Of a DNA stretch of 64,000 bases, positions 1 through 8,424 are shown one piece after another (the first letter of the stretch is position 1; every line of letters begins with the position of its first letter). This DNA comes from Paenibacillus sp. FSL H8-0048 (GTDB lineage Bacteria > Bacillota > Bacilli > Paenibacillales > Paenibacillaceae): assembly GCF_038002825.1 (NCBI RefSeq), contig NZ_JBBODF010000001.1, forward strand, positions 5,022,001 to 5,086,000, given 5' to 3'. Made by a program: the position numbers and the translations under genes. The notes under the pieces were generated by a model that was not told where the DNA came from, did no database searches, and saw only the letters and a list, made by a program, of their open reading frames with translations.

Positions 1-1
1 T

Positions 2-517
2 GTGTTCCAGAGTCCGGTGCTGTATGACTGGCGGAAGGTCAAGCATAATATTACGCTGCCGCTGGAGCTGCTGGGCGTAAAGAAATCGGTCCGTGAGGAC
101 AAAGCGCTGGAGCTGCTTGATCTCGTGGGCCTCCAGGGGTTCGCCGACAAGTATCCCTGGCAGCTCAGCGGGGGGATGCAGCAGCGCGTAGCCATTGCCC
201 GGGCACTCTCCATGGAGCCGGAAATTCTGCTCATGGATGAACCGTTCTCGGCGCTGGATGAATTCACGCGCGAGCGGCTGAATGAGGAGCTGCTCTCTGT
301 CTGGAGTAAGGTACAGAGCACGATTGTGTTCGTTACCCATAGCATTCCCGAATCGATCTTCCTGTCGGACCGGGTATTCGTCCTGTCTCCGCATCCGGGC
401 AGGCTCTCGGCGGTTGTTGATATTCCGTTGCCCCGTCCGCGTACGGCGGACATGAGGAACAGTCCGGAGTTCTTCGAGCTGATCGCCCGTATCCGCGACA
501 GCTTCGAAGGGGTGTAG
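2..517 (+). CDS. ABC transporter ATP-binding protein, 5'-truncated by window edge
   Basis: This is the C-terminal 171 codons of an ATPase of the nitrate/sulfonate/taurine (SsuB/ThiZ-like) importer class. The first visible codon reads Val-Phe-Gln-Ser-Pro, the Q-loop region that normally follows Walker A, so roughly 80 N-terminal residues including Walker A lie outside the window. Visible motifs are the signature LSGGMQQRVAIARAL, Walker B ILLMDEPFSALD and the H-loop FVTHS. It energises import through the two permeases that follow; the first starts 3 bases after this stop. Together with the binding protein and the catabolic genes downstream, the likely cargo is a pyrimidine base or related heterocycle, but that is inferred from context. 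The family call is secure. Confidence 0.93.
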   Translation: MFQSPVLYDWRKVKHNITLPLELLGVKKSVREDKALELLDLVGLQGFADKYPWQLSGGMQQRVAIARALSMEPEILLMDEPFSALDEFTRERLNEELLSVWSKVQSTIVFVTHSIPESIFLSDRVFVLSPHPGRLSAVVDIPLPRPRTADMRNSPEFFELIARIRDSFEGV

Positions 518-519
518 TC

Positions 520-1332
520 ATGAAGCTGAACCGTGCGTTAATGCGGGGGCGAGCACTGCCGCTGCTTGTCTGGATCTGCGGTCTGCTGGTGCTGTGGGAG
601 GCGGTCTCCTGGTGGCTGCTGCATGTGGCGAAGACGCCGCTGGCCCAGTCCAAGCTGCCTTATGTCCACGAGGTGGCGCTCACCCTGTGGCAGTACAGCG
701 GCACCCTTCTCCGGGAAGGGGGCGCCACCTTCGGCAATGCTGGGGTGGGCTTCCTGATCGGAGCGCTCTCTGGAGTGCTGCTGGCCGTGCTGATGAGCCT
801 CTCCCGGACGATAGAGCAGCTTGCCTTCCCGTATGCCGTTGCTTCGCAGATGATTCCGATTCTGGGACTGGCACCGATCATATACGGAATTGTGCGGGAT
901 GAGCAGCTGTCGAGGATCATCATATCCGGCTATATCACCTTTTTCCCGGTGGCGCTGAATATGCTGCGCGGTCTGCGGAGTGTGGACCCCTCTGCTCTGG
1001 AGCTGATGCACTCTTATGCCGCTAAGCCGTGGGCTGTATATTGGAAGCTGCGCTTCCCGGCAGCGCTGCCGGGTCTGTTCAGCGGGCTGAAGATTGCAGC
1101 ACCGCTGGCTGTAACGGGCGCAATTCTGGTTGAGCTGATGGGTGCGCAGCGCGGGATCGGGGTTATTATGCTCCGCAATCTCTATTACGGACCTTCCCAT
1201 ACGTATATGTTCTGGTCCACGGTATTGGTCGGTGCTCTGCTGGGTATGGCCAGCTATTGGCTGATGAGTCTGGTGGAACGTCTGGTAGCCCCATGGCAGC
1301 CGGAATTCCGTCCCCAAGGAGGCGGCCGCTAA
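520..1332 (+). CDS. ABC transporter permease (SsuC/ThiX-like), first of two
   Basis: A 270-residue BPD_transp_1 inner-membrane permease with about six hydrophobic segments. The cytoplasmic EAA-type coupling loop, which docks on the ATPase, is visible around residues 158-185 (LELMHSYAAKPWAVYWKL). ATG 520 follows the ATPase stop almost directly. Its stop overlaps the next permease start as TAATG, so the two are probably translationally coupled and form a heterodimeric channel. The substrate is not readable from the permease; the neighbouring uracil-degradation genes suggest pyrimidine import. Confidence 0.9.
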   Translation: MKLNRALMRGRALPLLVWICGLLVLWEAVSWWLLHVAKTPLAQSKLPYVHEVALTLWQYSGTLLREGGATFGNAGVGFLIGALSGVLLAVLMSLSRTIEQLAFPYAVASQMIPILGLAPIIYGIVRDEQLSRIIISGYITFFPVALNMLRGLRSVDPSALELMHSYAAKPWAVYWKLRFPAALPGLFSGLKIAAPLAVTGAILVELMGAQRGIGVIMLRNLYYGPSHTYMFWSTVLVGALLGMASYWLMSLVERLVAPWQPEFRPQGGGR

Positions 1333-2186
1333 TGGACAGCAATACGGCTCGTGAATTCCCGTCCTCTAACAACGTTATTGCGCCAGATACAGAACACAGC
1401 GGAGACCCTTGGAAATTCCTGAAATGGCTGAACCCCGGGTTCGTGCTGCCGCTGCTTGCCGGAGCTTTGTTCCTGCTGCTGTGGGAGCTTCAGATCTTTC
1501 ACCGCATCTTCGATCTGAAGAAATACCAGCTGCCGCTGCCCTCCGCCATCGCTGAAGCGATGCGGGACAATCTCAGTCTGCTGCTCTCCTACACCGGGTA
1601 TACCCTCACTGAAGCTGTTCTTGGTATGCTGATCGGCTCCGGCTGCGGCTTCCTGATTGCCTTGGCTGCTACGGTCTGGCCCCGCTGGGGTGGCGGCAGC
1701 CTCACGATGGTAGCTGCCCTCAATGCCGTGCCCATTGTGGCGCTTGCCCCGATCATGAACCTGTGGTTCGGAGACGGCATCGGCTCACGGGCGGCGATTG
1801 TGACCGCGACCACGATGGCGGCTATGGCGATCAATGCCTACAAGGGCATGGCGGCTGTGGACCCGCTGGCGCTGGACCTGATGCATTCCTATGCGGCTGG
1901 CAAGCGGGCGGTATTCCGTCATCTGCGGATTCAGAACAGTCTGCCTTATGTGTTCACTGCCTTGAAGATCAACGCTACAGCGAGCATGATCGGGGCGATT
2001 GTCGGGGAGTTCTTCTTTTCCTCGCGGGGGCTGGGTTATCTGCTCTCCAATTCCATCAAGGTGGCCAAGATGCCGCTGGGCTGGGCCTGCATCGTGCTTG
2101 CTGCGATTGCCGGAGTAATCTTTTACCTGGTCGTGGAGCGCCTGGAAAAGGTATTTATCAAGTGGCACCCTTCCCGGAGAGCGTAG
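1332..2186 (+). CDS. ABC transporter permease, second of two
   Basis: A 284-residue permease of the same family as its neighbour but clearly diverged, which fits a heterodimeric pore. The ATG at 1332 is preferred over an upstream in-frame alternative at 1257 because it overlaps the preceding stop (TAATG). The EAA loop LDLMHSYAAGKRAVFRHL is about residues 182-199. It has a hydrophilic N-terminal extension of about 35 residues before the first membrane span. A non-coding gap of about 200 bases separates it from the binding-protein gene, so that gene may have extra regulation. Confidence 0.9.
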   Translation: MDSNTAREFPSSNNVIAPDTEHSGDPWKFLKWLNPGFVLPLLAGALFLLLWELQIFHRIFDLKKYQLPLPSAIAEAMRDNLSLLLSYTGYTLTEAVLGMLIGSGCGFLIALAATVWPRWGGGSLTMVAALNAVPIVALAPIMNLWFGDGIGSRAAIVTATTMAAMAINAYKGMAAVDPLALDLMHSYAAGKRAVFRHLRIQNSLPYVFTALKINATASMIGAIVGEFFFSSRGLGYLLSNSIKVAKMPLGWACIVLAAIAGVIFYLVVERLEKVFIKWHPSRRA

Positions 2187-2395
2187 TGTGTAGTTCCCGC
2201 AGTATCCGCTGCACCCGTAATCGCAAGGCCTGTAATCGCAATATCCGCAACCCTGGAACTGTTACATCCGGTTTGTACACTGGCAGGAGATAGAGAGCTG
2301 CCAGGCACAAGCTGTATGCATATAGCAACAAGAGCGAAATCATGCTGTGTCAGTCTGTCTTATTACAAAAAACTTGAGTGGTAGGGGGAGTTGCT

Positions 2396-3505
2396 ATGAT
2401 GAAGGGTAAACAGGGCAAAACTCGTGGCGGGTTATGGATTGCGGCGGCTCTAATGCTGATCTCGCTGCTTGCGGGCTGCGGCGGCAACAACAACGCCAGC
2501 CCCTCCGGAGCAGAAGCAACTGCGGGGAATGCGGCAACGGCTTCGCCGGAAGCGGCGGCAACCACGGAACCGGCGGCTGAGCCGGTCACCGTGAAGCTGC
2601 AGCTCAAATGGGTGCCGCAGGCCCAGTTCGCCGGGTACTTCCTGGCGCAGGACAAAGGATATTATGCGGCAGAAGGCTTGAAGGTCGAGATTCTGCCCGG
2701 CGGGCCGGATATCGTGCCTGAGCAGCAGGTGGCCGGCGGTTCGGCCGATATCGGGGTGGACTGGGTGGCGAGTCTGCTGACCAGCCAGGAGCAGGAGATG
2801 CCGCTGGTGCAGATTGCCCAGATTTTCCAGAAGAGCGGGCTGGTGCTGGTATCCAAGAAGGAGGCGGGCATCACTACACCGGCTGAGCTGAAGGGTAAGA
2901 AGGTGGGCAACTGGATGGGCGGCAATGAGTTTGAGATTCTGGCGCTGTTTGATAAATACAAGCTGGATTCAGGCAAGGATCTGAACTTCACCAAGCAGGG
3001 CTTCACGATGGACCAGTTCCTGGGCGGTGAGCTGGATGCGGCCTCGGCCATGACCTATAACGAATATCAGGTGGTGCTGGAGTCGGGCATCAAGGCAGAG
3101 GACCTGAGTGTCATCGACATGAATGATGAAGGTGTGGCGATGCTCGAAGACAATCTGTTCGCTAACAAGGAGTGGCTGGAGGGCAACAAAGAGACGGCGG
3201 CCAAGTTCGTCCGCGCTTCCCTGAAGGGCTGGGCGGATGCGATTGCTGATCCCGAAGCAGCTGTTGACAGTGTGATGAAGCTTGCCGAAGCGGGCAGCAC
3301 GACCCGGGAGCATCAGCTGACGATGATGACGGAGGTTGCCAAGCTGATCCAGCCGGAGGGCTTCGATGCTTCCAGGCTGGGCTATACGGATGCTGCCGCC
3401 TTCCAGCAGACCGCCGATATCGCGCTGAAATTCGGGGTCATTAAGACGGCTTCCAAGGTGGAGGAGGCTTACACGAACGAGATTGTCGAGATGGCGGCGA
3501 AATAA
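2396..3505 (+). CDS. ABC transporter substrate-binding lipoprotein (NMT1/THI5-like)
   Basis: A 369-residue secreted lipoprotein that delivers substrate to the permeases upstream. The N-terminus has basic residues, a hydrophobic stretch and lipobox LLAGC, with the lipidated Cys near residue 28. A low-complexity Ala/Thr/Pro linker follows. The mature domain begins VKLQLKWVPQAQFAGYF and continues with GYYAAEGLKVEILPGG, typical of the NMT1/THI5 (ThiY/RibY-like) fold that binds pyrimidine-like or flavin-like ligands. ATG 2396 is chosen for the purine-rich AGGGGGAG just upstream; an earlier in-frame GTG at 2378 lacks this. Ligand identity is inferred from context. Confidence 0.9.
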   Translation: MMKGKQGKTRGGLWIAAALMLISLLAGCGGNNNASPSGAEATAGNAATASPEAAATTEPAAEPVTVKLQLKWVPQAQFAGYFLAQDKGYYAAEGLKVEILPGGPDIVPEQQVAGGSADIGVDWVASLLTSQEQEMPLVQIAQIFQKSGLVLVSKKEAGITTPAELKGKKVGNWMGGNEFEILALFDKYKLDSGKDLNFTKQGFTMDQFLGGELDAASAMTYNEYQVVLESGIKAEDLSVIDMNDEGVAMLEDNLFANKEWLEGNKETAAKFVRASLKGWADAIADPEAAVDSVMKLAEAGSTTREHQLTMMTEVAKLIQPEGFDASRLGYTDAAAFQQTADIALKFGVIKTASKVEEAYTNEIVEMAAK

Positions 3506-3536
3506 CAGGTAACAGGATTCTTTCATAGCTGAAGCA

Positions 3537-3569
3537 GATGGCCGCCTGGTAAGGCGGTCATCTCTTCTA
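3537..3569 (+). terminator. Probable intrinsic terminator or attenuator after the binding-protein gene
   Basis: Ten-base arms GATGGCCGCC and GGCGGTCATC (one G-T pair) enclose a six-base loop and are followed by TCTTCT. The T tract is short, so read-through into the dehydrogenase gene is likely. Such partial terminators are common after abundant binding-protein genes. Confidence 0.55.
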
Positions 3570-3604
3570 GGTAGCGGACGAACACAGGAAAAGAGGTGCA
3601 GACG

Positions 3605-5068
3605 ATGACACTGCTTACGGGGCAGGCCGGTAAAGTGATGAACTATGTGAATGGAGCTTGGGTGGAGTCCTCCTCCGGGCGGCAGGAGGAAGTGTTCAAC
3701 CCGGCGACAGGTGAGGTGATTGCCTATGTGCCGATCTCCAGCCGGGAGGAGCTGGATGCAGCGGTGGGGGCAGCTTCGAGAGCCTTTTCCGAGTGGAAAA
3801 GAGTCGCTGTCCCGCGCCGGGCCCGCTATTTCTTCCGGTACCAGCAGCTGCTGGTGCAGCATACCAAGGAACTGGCAGAACTGATTACGCTGGAGAACGG
3901 CAAAAGCCTGGAGGAAGCGCTGGGCGAGGTGCAGCGCGGCATCGAATGCGTGGAATTCGCCGCCGGCGCTCCCACGCTGATGATGGGCAGCCAGCTGCCG
4001 GATATCGCGACAGGTGTAGAGTCCGGCATGTTCCGTTATCCCCTGGGAGTTGTGGGTGGCATCGCCCCGTTCAACTTCCCGATGATGGTGCCCTGCTGGA
4101 TGTTCCCGCTGGCGGTAGCCTGCGGGAATACCTTCGTGCTGAAGCCCTCCGAGCGGACGCCGCTGCTGGTGAACCGGCTGGCCGAGCTGTTCGCAGAAGC
4201 GGGCTTCCCGCCGGGGGTGCTGAATGTGGTACATGGGGCGCATGAGGTGGTGGACGGCTTGCTGGCGCATGAGGAGGTGAAGGCGGTCTCCTTTGTCGGC
4301 TCCCAGCCGGTGGCGGAATATGTCTATAAGCAGGGGACTGCGCACGGTAAGCGGGTGCAGGCGCTGGCCGGCGCGAAGAACCATTCGATTGTGCTGAAGG
4401 ATGCCGATCTGGACCATGCGGTGAAGAATATTTTATCCGCAGCCTTCGGCTCTGCGGGCGAGCGGTGCATGGCCTGCGCCGTAGTGGTGGTGCAGGAGGA
4501 CATTGCCGATGAGCTGGTGAGCCGGATTGCAGAGGCTGCGAACGGGCTGAAGATCGGGAACGGCAAGGAGGAGGGCGTATTCCTCGGCCCGGTCATCCGG
4601 CAGGCGAACAAAGACCGGACGATCGATTACATTGAAGCGGGACTTGCCGAGAAGGCGGTGCTGGTGCGGGATGGCCGCAAGGATGCTGCAGCTGCGGGCA
4701 GCGGCTATTTCCTGGGCCCGACGATCTTCGATCATGTGCAGCCGGGGATGAAGATCTGGCGTGACGAGATTTTTGCGCCGCTGCTGTCAGTGGTGCGGGT
4801 GAAGAATCTGGCGGAGGCGATAGCGGTCACCAATGAGTCGCCCTTCGCCAACGGAGCGTGCATCTATACGGACAGCGCCAGGGCGGTCCGCGAATTCCGC
4901 GAGGAGATCGATGCCGGGATGCTGGGTGTCAATCTTGGCGTGCCTGCGCCGATGGCATTCTTCCCTTTCTCAGGATACAAGAAATCATTCTATGGAGATC
5001 TGCATGCGAACGGGCGTGATGGTGTGGAGTTCTACACCCGCAAGAAAATGATTACCGCGCGTTACTAA
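3605..5068 (+). CDS. mmsA: CoA-acylating (methyl)malonate-semialdehyde dehydrogenase
   Basis: A 487-residue aldehyde dehydrogenase of the MmsA/IolA class, which oxidises malonate or methylmalonate semialdehyde to acetyl- or propionyl-CoA with NAD+ and CoA. Catalytic Cys lies in FGSAGERCMACAVVV; the region ALAGAKNHSIVLKDAD is typical of the CoA-dependent subfamily, which lacks the usual Glu general base. Length matches the family. ATG 3605 sits six bases after AAGAGGTG; an in-frame GTG at 3596 lies inside that ribosome site. In this cluster it would perform the last step, removing malonate semialdehyde produced from beta-alanine by the adjacent aminotransferase. Confidence 0.92.
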   Translation: MTLLTGQAGKVMNYVNGAWVESSSGRQEEVFNPATGEVIAYVPISSREELDAAVGAASRAFSEWKRVAVPRRARYFFRYQQLLVQHTKELAELITLENGKSLEEALGEVQRGIECVEFAAGAPTLMMGSQLPDIATGVESGMFRYPLGVVGGIAPFNFPMMVPCWMFPLAVACGNTFVLKPSERTPLLVNRLAELFAEAGFPPGVLNVVHGAHEVVDGLLAHEEVKAVSFVGSQPVAEYVYKQGTAHGKRVQALAGAKNHSIVLKDADLDHAVKNILSAAFGSAGERCMACAVVVVQEDIADELVSRIAEAANGLKIGNGKEEGVFLGPVIRQANKDRTIDYIEAGLAEKAVLVRDGRKDAAAAGSGYFLGPTIFDHVQPGMKIWRDEIFAPLLSVVRVKNLAEAIAVTNESPFANGACIYTDSARAVREFREEIDAGMLGVNLGVPAPMAFFPFSGYKKSFYGDLHANGRDGVEFYTRKKMITARY

Positions 5069-5098
5069 AAGAAGGAAACCCAAGGAGGAGAGTGTGCC

Positions 5099-6466
5099 GT
5101 GCAGAGTCTGGGTAAAGAAAGCGAGCTGGCGGTTAAGAAGGACCAGCGGTATTTGTGGCATAATATGACCCCTTACAGTGAGCAGCATCCGCCGATGATT
5201 GCCGCTTCCGCAAGTGGCTCATGGGTAACCGATATCGACGGCAACACATTCCTGGACGGCATGTCCGGCCTGTGGTGTGTGAATGTGGGGTATGGTCGTA
5301 AGGAGCTGGCGGAGGCGGCGTACAATCAACTGCTGAGCCTGCCGTATTTCCCGCTGACACAGAGCCATATGCCGGCCATCGCGCTGGCTGAGAAGCTGAA
5401 TGAATGGCTTGAGGATGAGTATGTCATCTTCTTCTCCAACAGCGGCTCTGAGGCGAACGAGGCAGCCTTCAAAATCGCCCGCCAGTACCAGCAGCAGATC
5501 GGCCAGCCTGACCGCCATAAATTCATTGCCCGCTACCGGGGCTATCACGGAAGCTCTCTTGGCGCCCTGGCGGCGACCGGGCAGGCGCAGCGCAAGTACA
5601 AGTACGAGCCGCTGGGCGGCGGGTTCCTGCATGTGGCGCCGCCGGACAGCTACCGCCGTCCGGCCGGCATGACCGAAGAGGCGTTCAACCTCCAGTGTGC
5701 GCAGGCGATTGAGGATATGATCGTCTGGGAAGGTGCAGAGTCTGTAGCGGCGGTGATTATGGAGCCGGTCATTACCGGCGGGGGTGTGATCGTCCCGCAT
5801 CAGATCTATATGGACCGGGTGCAGGAGATCTGCCGTACCCACGGCGTACTGCTGATTATCGACGAGGTGATCTGCGGCTTCGGGCGTTCCGGCCGCAAGT
5901 TCGGTCACCACAATTTCGGAATCAAGCCCGATATTGTCACAATGGCGAAGGGGCTGACGAGCGGCTATCTGCCGTTATCGGCTACCGCTGTACGCAAGGA
6001 GATCTATGAGGCCTTCAAGGATAACAGCGATGATTACGGGCATTTCCGTCATGTGAACACCTTCGGCGGCAATCCGGCTGCCTGTGCGCTGGCCCTGCGC
6101 AACCTGGAGATTCTGGAGCAGGAACAATTGGTTGAACGCGCCGGGATTCTGGGCCGCAGGCTGGAAGGCGGGTTCGCCGGGCTGCTTGGGCATAAGCTGG
6201 TTGGCGATATCCGCAGCTTCGGGCTGGTCGTTGGGATTGAGCTGGTGGCGGATAAATCCACCAAACAGCCCGCTGAGCTAAGTGTGGTTAAGGGGATTAT
6301 TGCCGACTGCAAAGCCAAGGGGCTGATCATCGGCAAGAACGGCGATACGGTAGCGGGCTTCAATAATGTGCTCACCTTCGCTCCACCGTTATCCTCGACG
6401 GATGAGGATGTGCAGTTCATCATCGATACCTTCACAGCTGTGCTGAACGGGAGCTGGGCAGAGTGA
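5099..6466 (+). CDS. Class III aminotransferase, probable beta-alanine:pyruvate type
   Basis: A 455-residue fold-type I PLP enzyme. The cofactor-binding Asp is in LLIIDEVICGFGRSG and the Schiff-base Lys in IVTMAKGLTSGYLPL. GTG 5099 follows AAGGAGGAG with good spacing. It lies 30 bases after mmsA. In reductive pyrimidine breakdown beta-alanine is transaminated to malonate semialdehyde, exactly the substrate of the dehydrogenase upstream, so this role is strongly suggested by context. Other omega-amino acids are possible substrates. Its last 35 bases overlap the 3' end of the convergent regulator gene. Confidence 0.9.
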   Translation: MQSLGKESELAVKKDQRYLWHNMTPYSEQHPPMIAASASGSWVTDIDGNTFLDGMSGLWCVNVGYGRKELAEAAYNQLLSLPYFPLTQSHMPAIALAEKLNEWLEDEYVIFFSNSGSEANEAAFKIARQYQQQIGQPDRHKFIARYRGYHGSSLGALAATGQAQRKYKYEPLGGGFLHVAPPDSYRRPAGMTEEAFNLQCAQAIEDMIVWEGAESVAAVIMEPVITGGGVIVPHQIYMDRVQEICRTHGVLLIIDEVICGFGRSGRKFGHHNFGIKPDIVTMAKGLTSGYLPLSATAVRKEIYEAFKDNSDDYGHFRHVNTFGGNPAACALALRNLEILEQEQLVERAGILGRRLEGGFAGLLGHKLVGDIRSFGLVVGIELVADKSTKQPAELSVVKGIIADCKAKGLIIGKNGDTVAGFNNVLTFAPPLSSTDEDVQFIIDTFTAVLNGSWAE

Positions 6467-8120
6467 ATTTCTCCGGGTACAGGAACTGGTAGGCGCGCAG
6501 GGCGACCTGAATGGAGATCCGGTTCTCCGGGAGCATGAAGTCCTCTCCGAGCAGCTCGGTGATTTTGTCCAGCCGGTAGTAGAGGGATTGCCGGACGATG
6601 AAGAGGCTGCGGGCGGCGATCTGCTTCGACCCGTCATGATCGAGGTAGACGCGCAGCGTCAGCAGCAGCTCGCTGCCTTTTGCCTCATCGTGGTCAATCA
6701 GCGGGCCGATATAGCTGCGGATGAAATTCTCCAGCGTCTTGCCGTCGTTCAGGCTCAGCAGCAGCTGGAAGACGCCTAACTCCTCATACATGAGGACCGG
6801 CTTCTGGTAACAGGAATAGAGGGACAGCGCTTGTACGGCTTCCTGGTAACCGGCATGAGCATGCTTCAGGCCCCGGTGGGACTTGCTGACTCCGATGACG
6901 AGCTGCAGGTCCTTCAGCTTCTCATCGGCGCGGATATGCTGCAGGGAATCAAGCGCCTGCTGCAGGCGCAGCTTGCCGGGCAGCTTAGACTGGATATCCA
7001 GCGCAATGACGGTCAGCCGGTTGTTCTTCAGGGTGATCAGCGGCCGGAGGGAGTACTTCTCGAAGATGGAGCGCAGGATGAGTGAGAGGTGGAAGGTGAT
7101 GGATTCCCAGTCATTCTCCGAGCTGTTCCATTTGACATCCCGGGGATTCTCGATCTCGATCAGGCAGACCCGGTAGGGCAGCTCATTGACCAGGTTGAAG
7201 TCCGGGCCGACCAGTCCCTTGAGCCGGTTGTCGTCCTGAGTGCGTCCCCCTACCAGCTCATCCACCCACAGATTCTCCGAGAACAGCTTCCGTTCCTCCA
7301 TGTACCGCGTGCGCAGCAGCTCCTGTGCGATGGATAAGGAGGCCGAATCGAGCAGCAGGCAGTCGAATTCCTGCGGCTTATGATTACAGACCATCAGGAT
7401 ATAGGCCCAGGTCTGGTCTAAGGCTCCAACGGGCTTTACGGCGATGGTCTTGTGGCCGTATTCCCGGATATAGGGGGCGGCCTCCGGGACTGCTCCCTCC
7501 ATCTCTTCGCTGAAGGTCTCGAAGAAGTCCAGCAGCGGGCGCTGCTCCTCGGGCGCAAGGGCCGGGAAGAAGAGAGGTTTGCCTTGCAGCTGCATATAGA
7601 GAATCTGTGTGCGGGTGCTTTTACATAACAATTGCAGGACCTTTAGGGTTCCCTGGGAGGTTAGGGTCAGCCGGTGGAATTCGCGGGAAATACTCTCCAG
7701 CTCTTGCAGCATCCGGTGGTGGCGGTTGATGATGAGGGAATGCAGATCGAGTGTAATGTCGACGAACCGTACAGTGCGGGTGAATTGAATCAGCGGAAAA
7801 TCATGCAGGTTCGAAAGAGCGATCATCTCCTGCGGAATGGCACTGAAGTAAGCTCCCAGCTCAATGCACAGGCAGGCGGCATTCTTATCAATCAGATTCT
7901 GCATGAAAGACAGGGCGGCGTCCAGATCTGTGCCTGCGCTCATTCCGGTGGTCAGAATCATCTCTTCCCCGTGAATCAGACTCTCCAGGCTTGCGCTCTC
8001 CAGCACATGCACCCAGCGGATGGCCCGGTTCAGGCCGTTTCTTCCCCCGATCAGCTCAGCTTCAGCGAACAGCGGCCGCTTCAGCGCGTCGCGGATCGTA
8101 AATACAAGTTCCCAGTCCAT
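6432..8120 (-). CDS. PucR-family transcriptional regulator
   Basis: A 562-residue regulator with an N-terminal PucR ligand-sensing domain (about residues 5-125, opening DWELVFTIRDALKRPLFAEA), a degenerate GGDEF-like middle and a C-terminal PucR-type helix-turn-helix (about 490-550, including LYYRLDKITELLGEDF). PucR proteins activate purine, pyrimidine or allantoin catabolic genes on sensing an intermediate. ATG 8120 is preferred over an earlier frame opening at 8192 because GAGGGGAAG precedes it and the PucR domain begins there. It is divergent from preT and convergent with the aminotransferase, so it most likely controls this pyrimidine cluster. Its effector is unknown. Confidence 0.9.
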   Translation of the reverse strand: MDWELVFTIRDALKRPLFAEAELIGGRNGLNRAIRWVHVLESASLESLIHGEEMILTTGMSAGTDLDAALSFMQNLIDKNAACLCIELGAYFSAIPQEMIALSNLHDFPLIQFTRTVRFVDITLDLHSLIINRHHRMLQELESISREFHRLTLTSQGTLKVLQLLCKSTRTQILYMQLQGKPLFFPALAPEEQRPLLDFFETFSEEMEGAVPEAAPYIREYGHKTIAVKPVGALDQTWAYILMVCNHKPQEFDCLLLDSASLSIAQELLRTRYMEERKLFSENLWVDELVGGRTQDDNRLKGLVGPDFNLVNELPYRVCLIEIENPRDVKWNSSENDWESITFHLSLILRSIFEKYSLRPLITLKNNRLTVIALDIQSKLPGKLRLQQALDSLQHIRADEKLKDLQLVIGVSKSHRGLKHAHAGYQEAVQALSLYSCYQKPVLMYEELGVFQLLLSLNDGKTLENFIRSYIGPLIDHDEAKGSELLLTLRVYLDHDGSKQIAARSLFIVRQSLYYRLDKITELLGEDFMLPENRISIQVALRAYQFLYPEKFTLPSSRSAQL

Positions 8121-8183
8121 AAGCTTCCCCCTCATTCCCTTCGTTCTCAGGCCATTCTCACAGGTAAAAAAGTGACTTTTGAA

Positions 8184-8202
8184 ATTAGACAATCTGTCTA
8201 AT
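8184..8202. promoter_or_regulatory. Perfect 8-3-8 palindrome, candidate operator
   Basis: Arms ATTAGACA and TGTCTAAT flank a three-base centre. It lies 64 bases upstream of the PucR-type start and about 220 upstream of preT. It does not match the GlnR/TnrA consensus. It is a candidate site for the PucR-type protein itself or another dimeric regulator; that link is inference. Confidence 0.5.
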
Positions 8203-8356
8203 GTAACGAAAAAGCGGATTGACTATAGTTTGAATATAATATGTCAGAAAACTTAACTTAAATTGGAGTGTGATTAGCGCTTTTATCGGCTTGAAGTTTA
8301 TTTTACTACAATAATTCTTACAAGTATGCAAAATATTAAGGCGATCATCGTAATAA

Positions 8357-8373
8357 TGTTATATTATATAACA
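8357..8373. promoter_or_regulatory. GlnR/TnrA nitrogen-control box
   Basis: TGTTATATTATATAACA matches the Bacillus TnrA/GlnR consensus TGTNANAWWWTMTNACA at every specified position and is part of a perfect 8-3-8 palindrome (8356-8374). It lies about 50 bases before the preT start. This fits nitrogen-responsive control of pyrimidine use as a nitrogen source. Whether it activates or represses depends on the promoter position, which I could not fix. Confidence 0.75.
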
Positions 8374-8424
8374 TAAATCAAAGCCGAGAGTGGAAGCTAC
8401 TTTGGCCAGAAGGAGGGGTACCCG

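Larger units (their letters stand above)
8121..8424. other. Divergent regulatory region between PucR-type gene and preT
   Basis: A 304-base AT-rich non-coding stretch, unlike its GC-rich surroundings. It holds two separate palindromes, annotated individually, and must carry promoters for both directions. A TATAAT at 8235 is visible, but I cannot pair it with a well-spaced -35. The ribosome site of preT (AAGGAGGGG) lies at 8410-8418. Confidence 0.7.

Noticed and set aside
538..1317. Minus-strand open frame of 259 codons opposite the first permease
   Set aside because: It mirrors the permease codon pattern, is rich in His/Arg/Gln and shows no domain or start signal.
2969..4417. Long minus-strand open frame (482 codons) opposite the binding-protein and mmsA genes
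   Set aside because: It spans two well-supported genes and their gap, has His/Arg/Gln-rich composition without a recognisable domain and no ribosome site. It is a GC-driven antisense shadow.
8219..8240. TTGACT and TATAAT as a promoter for preT
   Set aside because: The hexamers are only ten bases apart, too close for a sigma-A promoter. One of them may be used with another partner that I could not identify.
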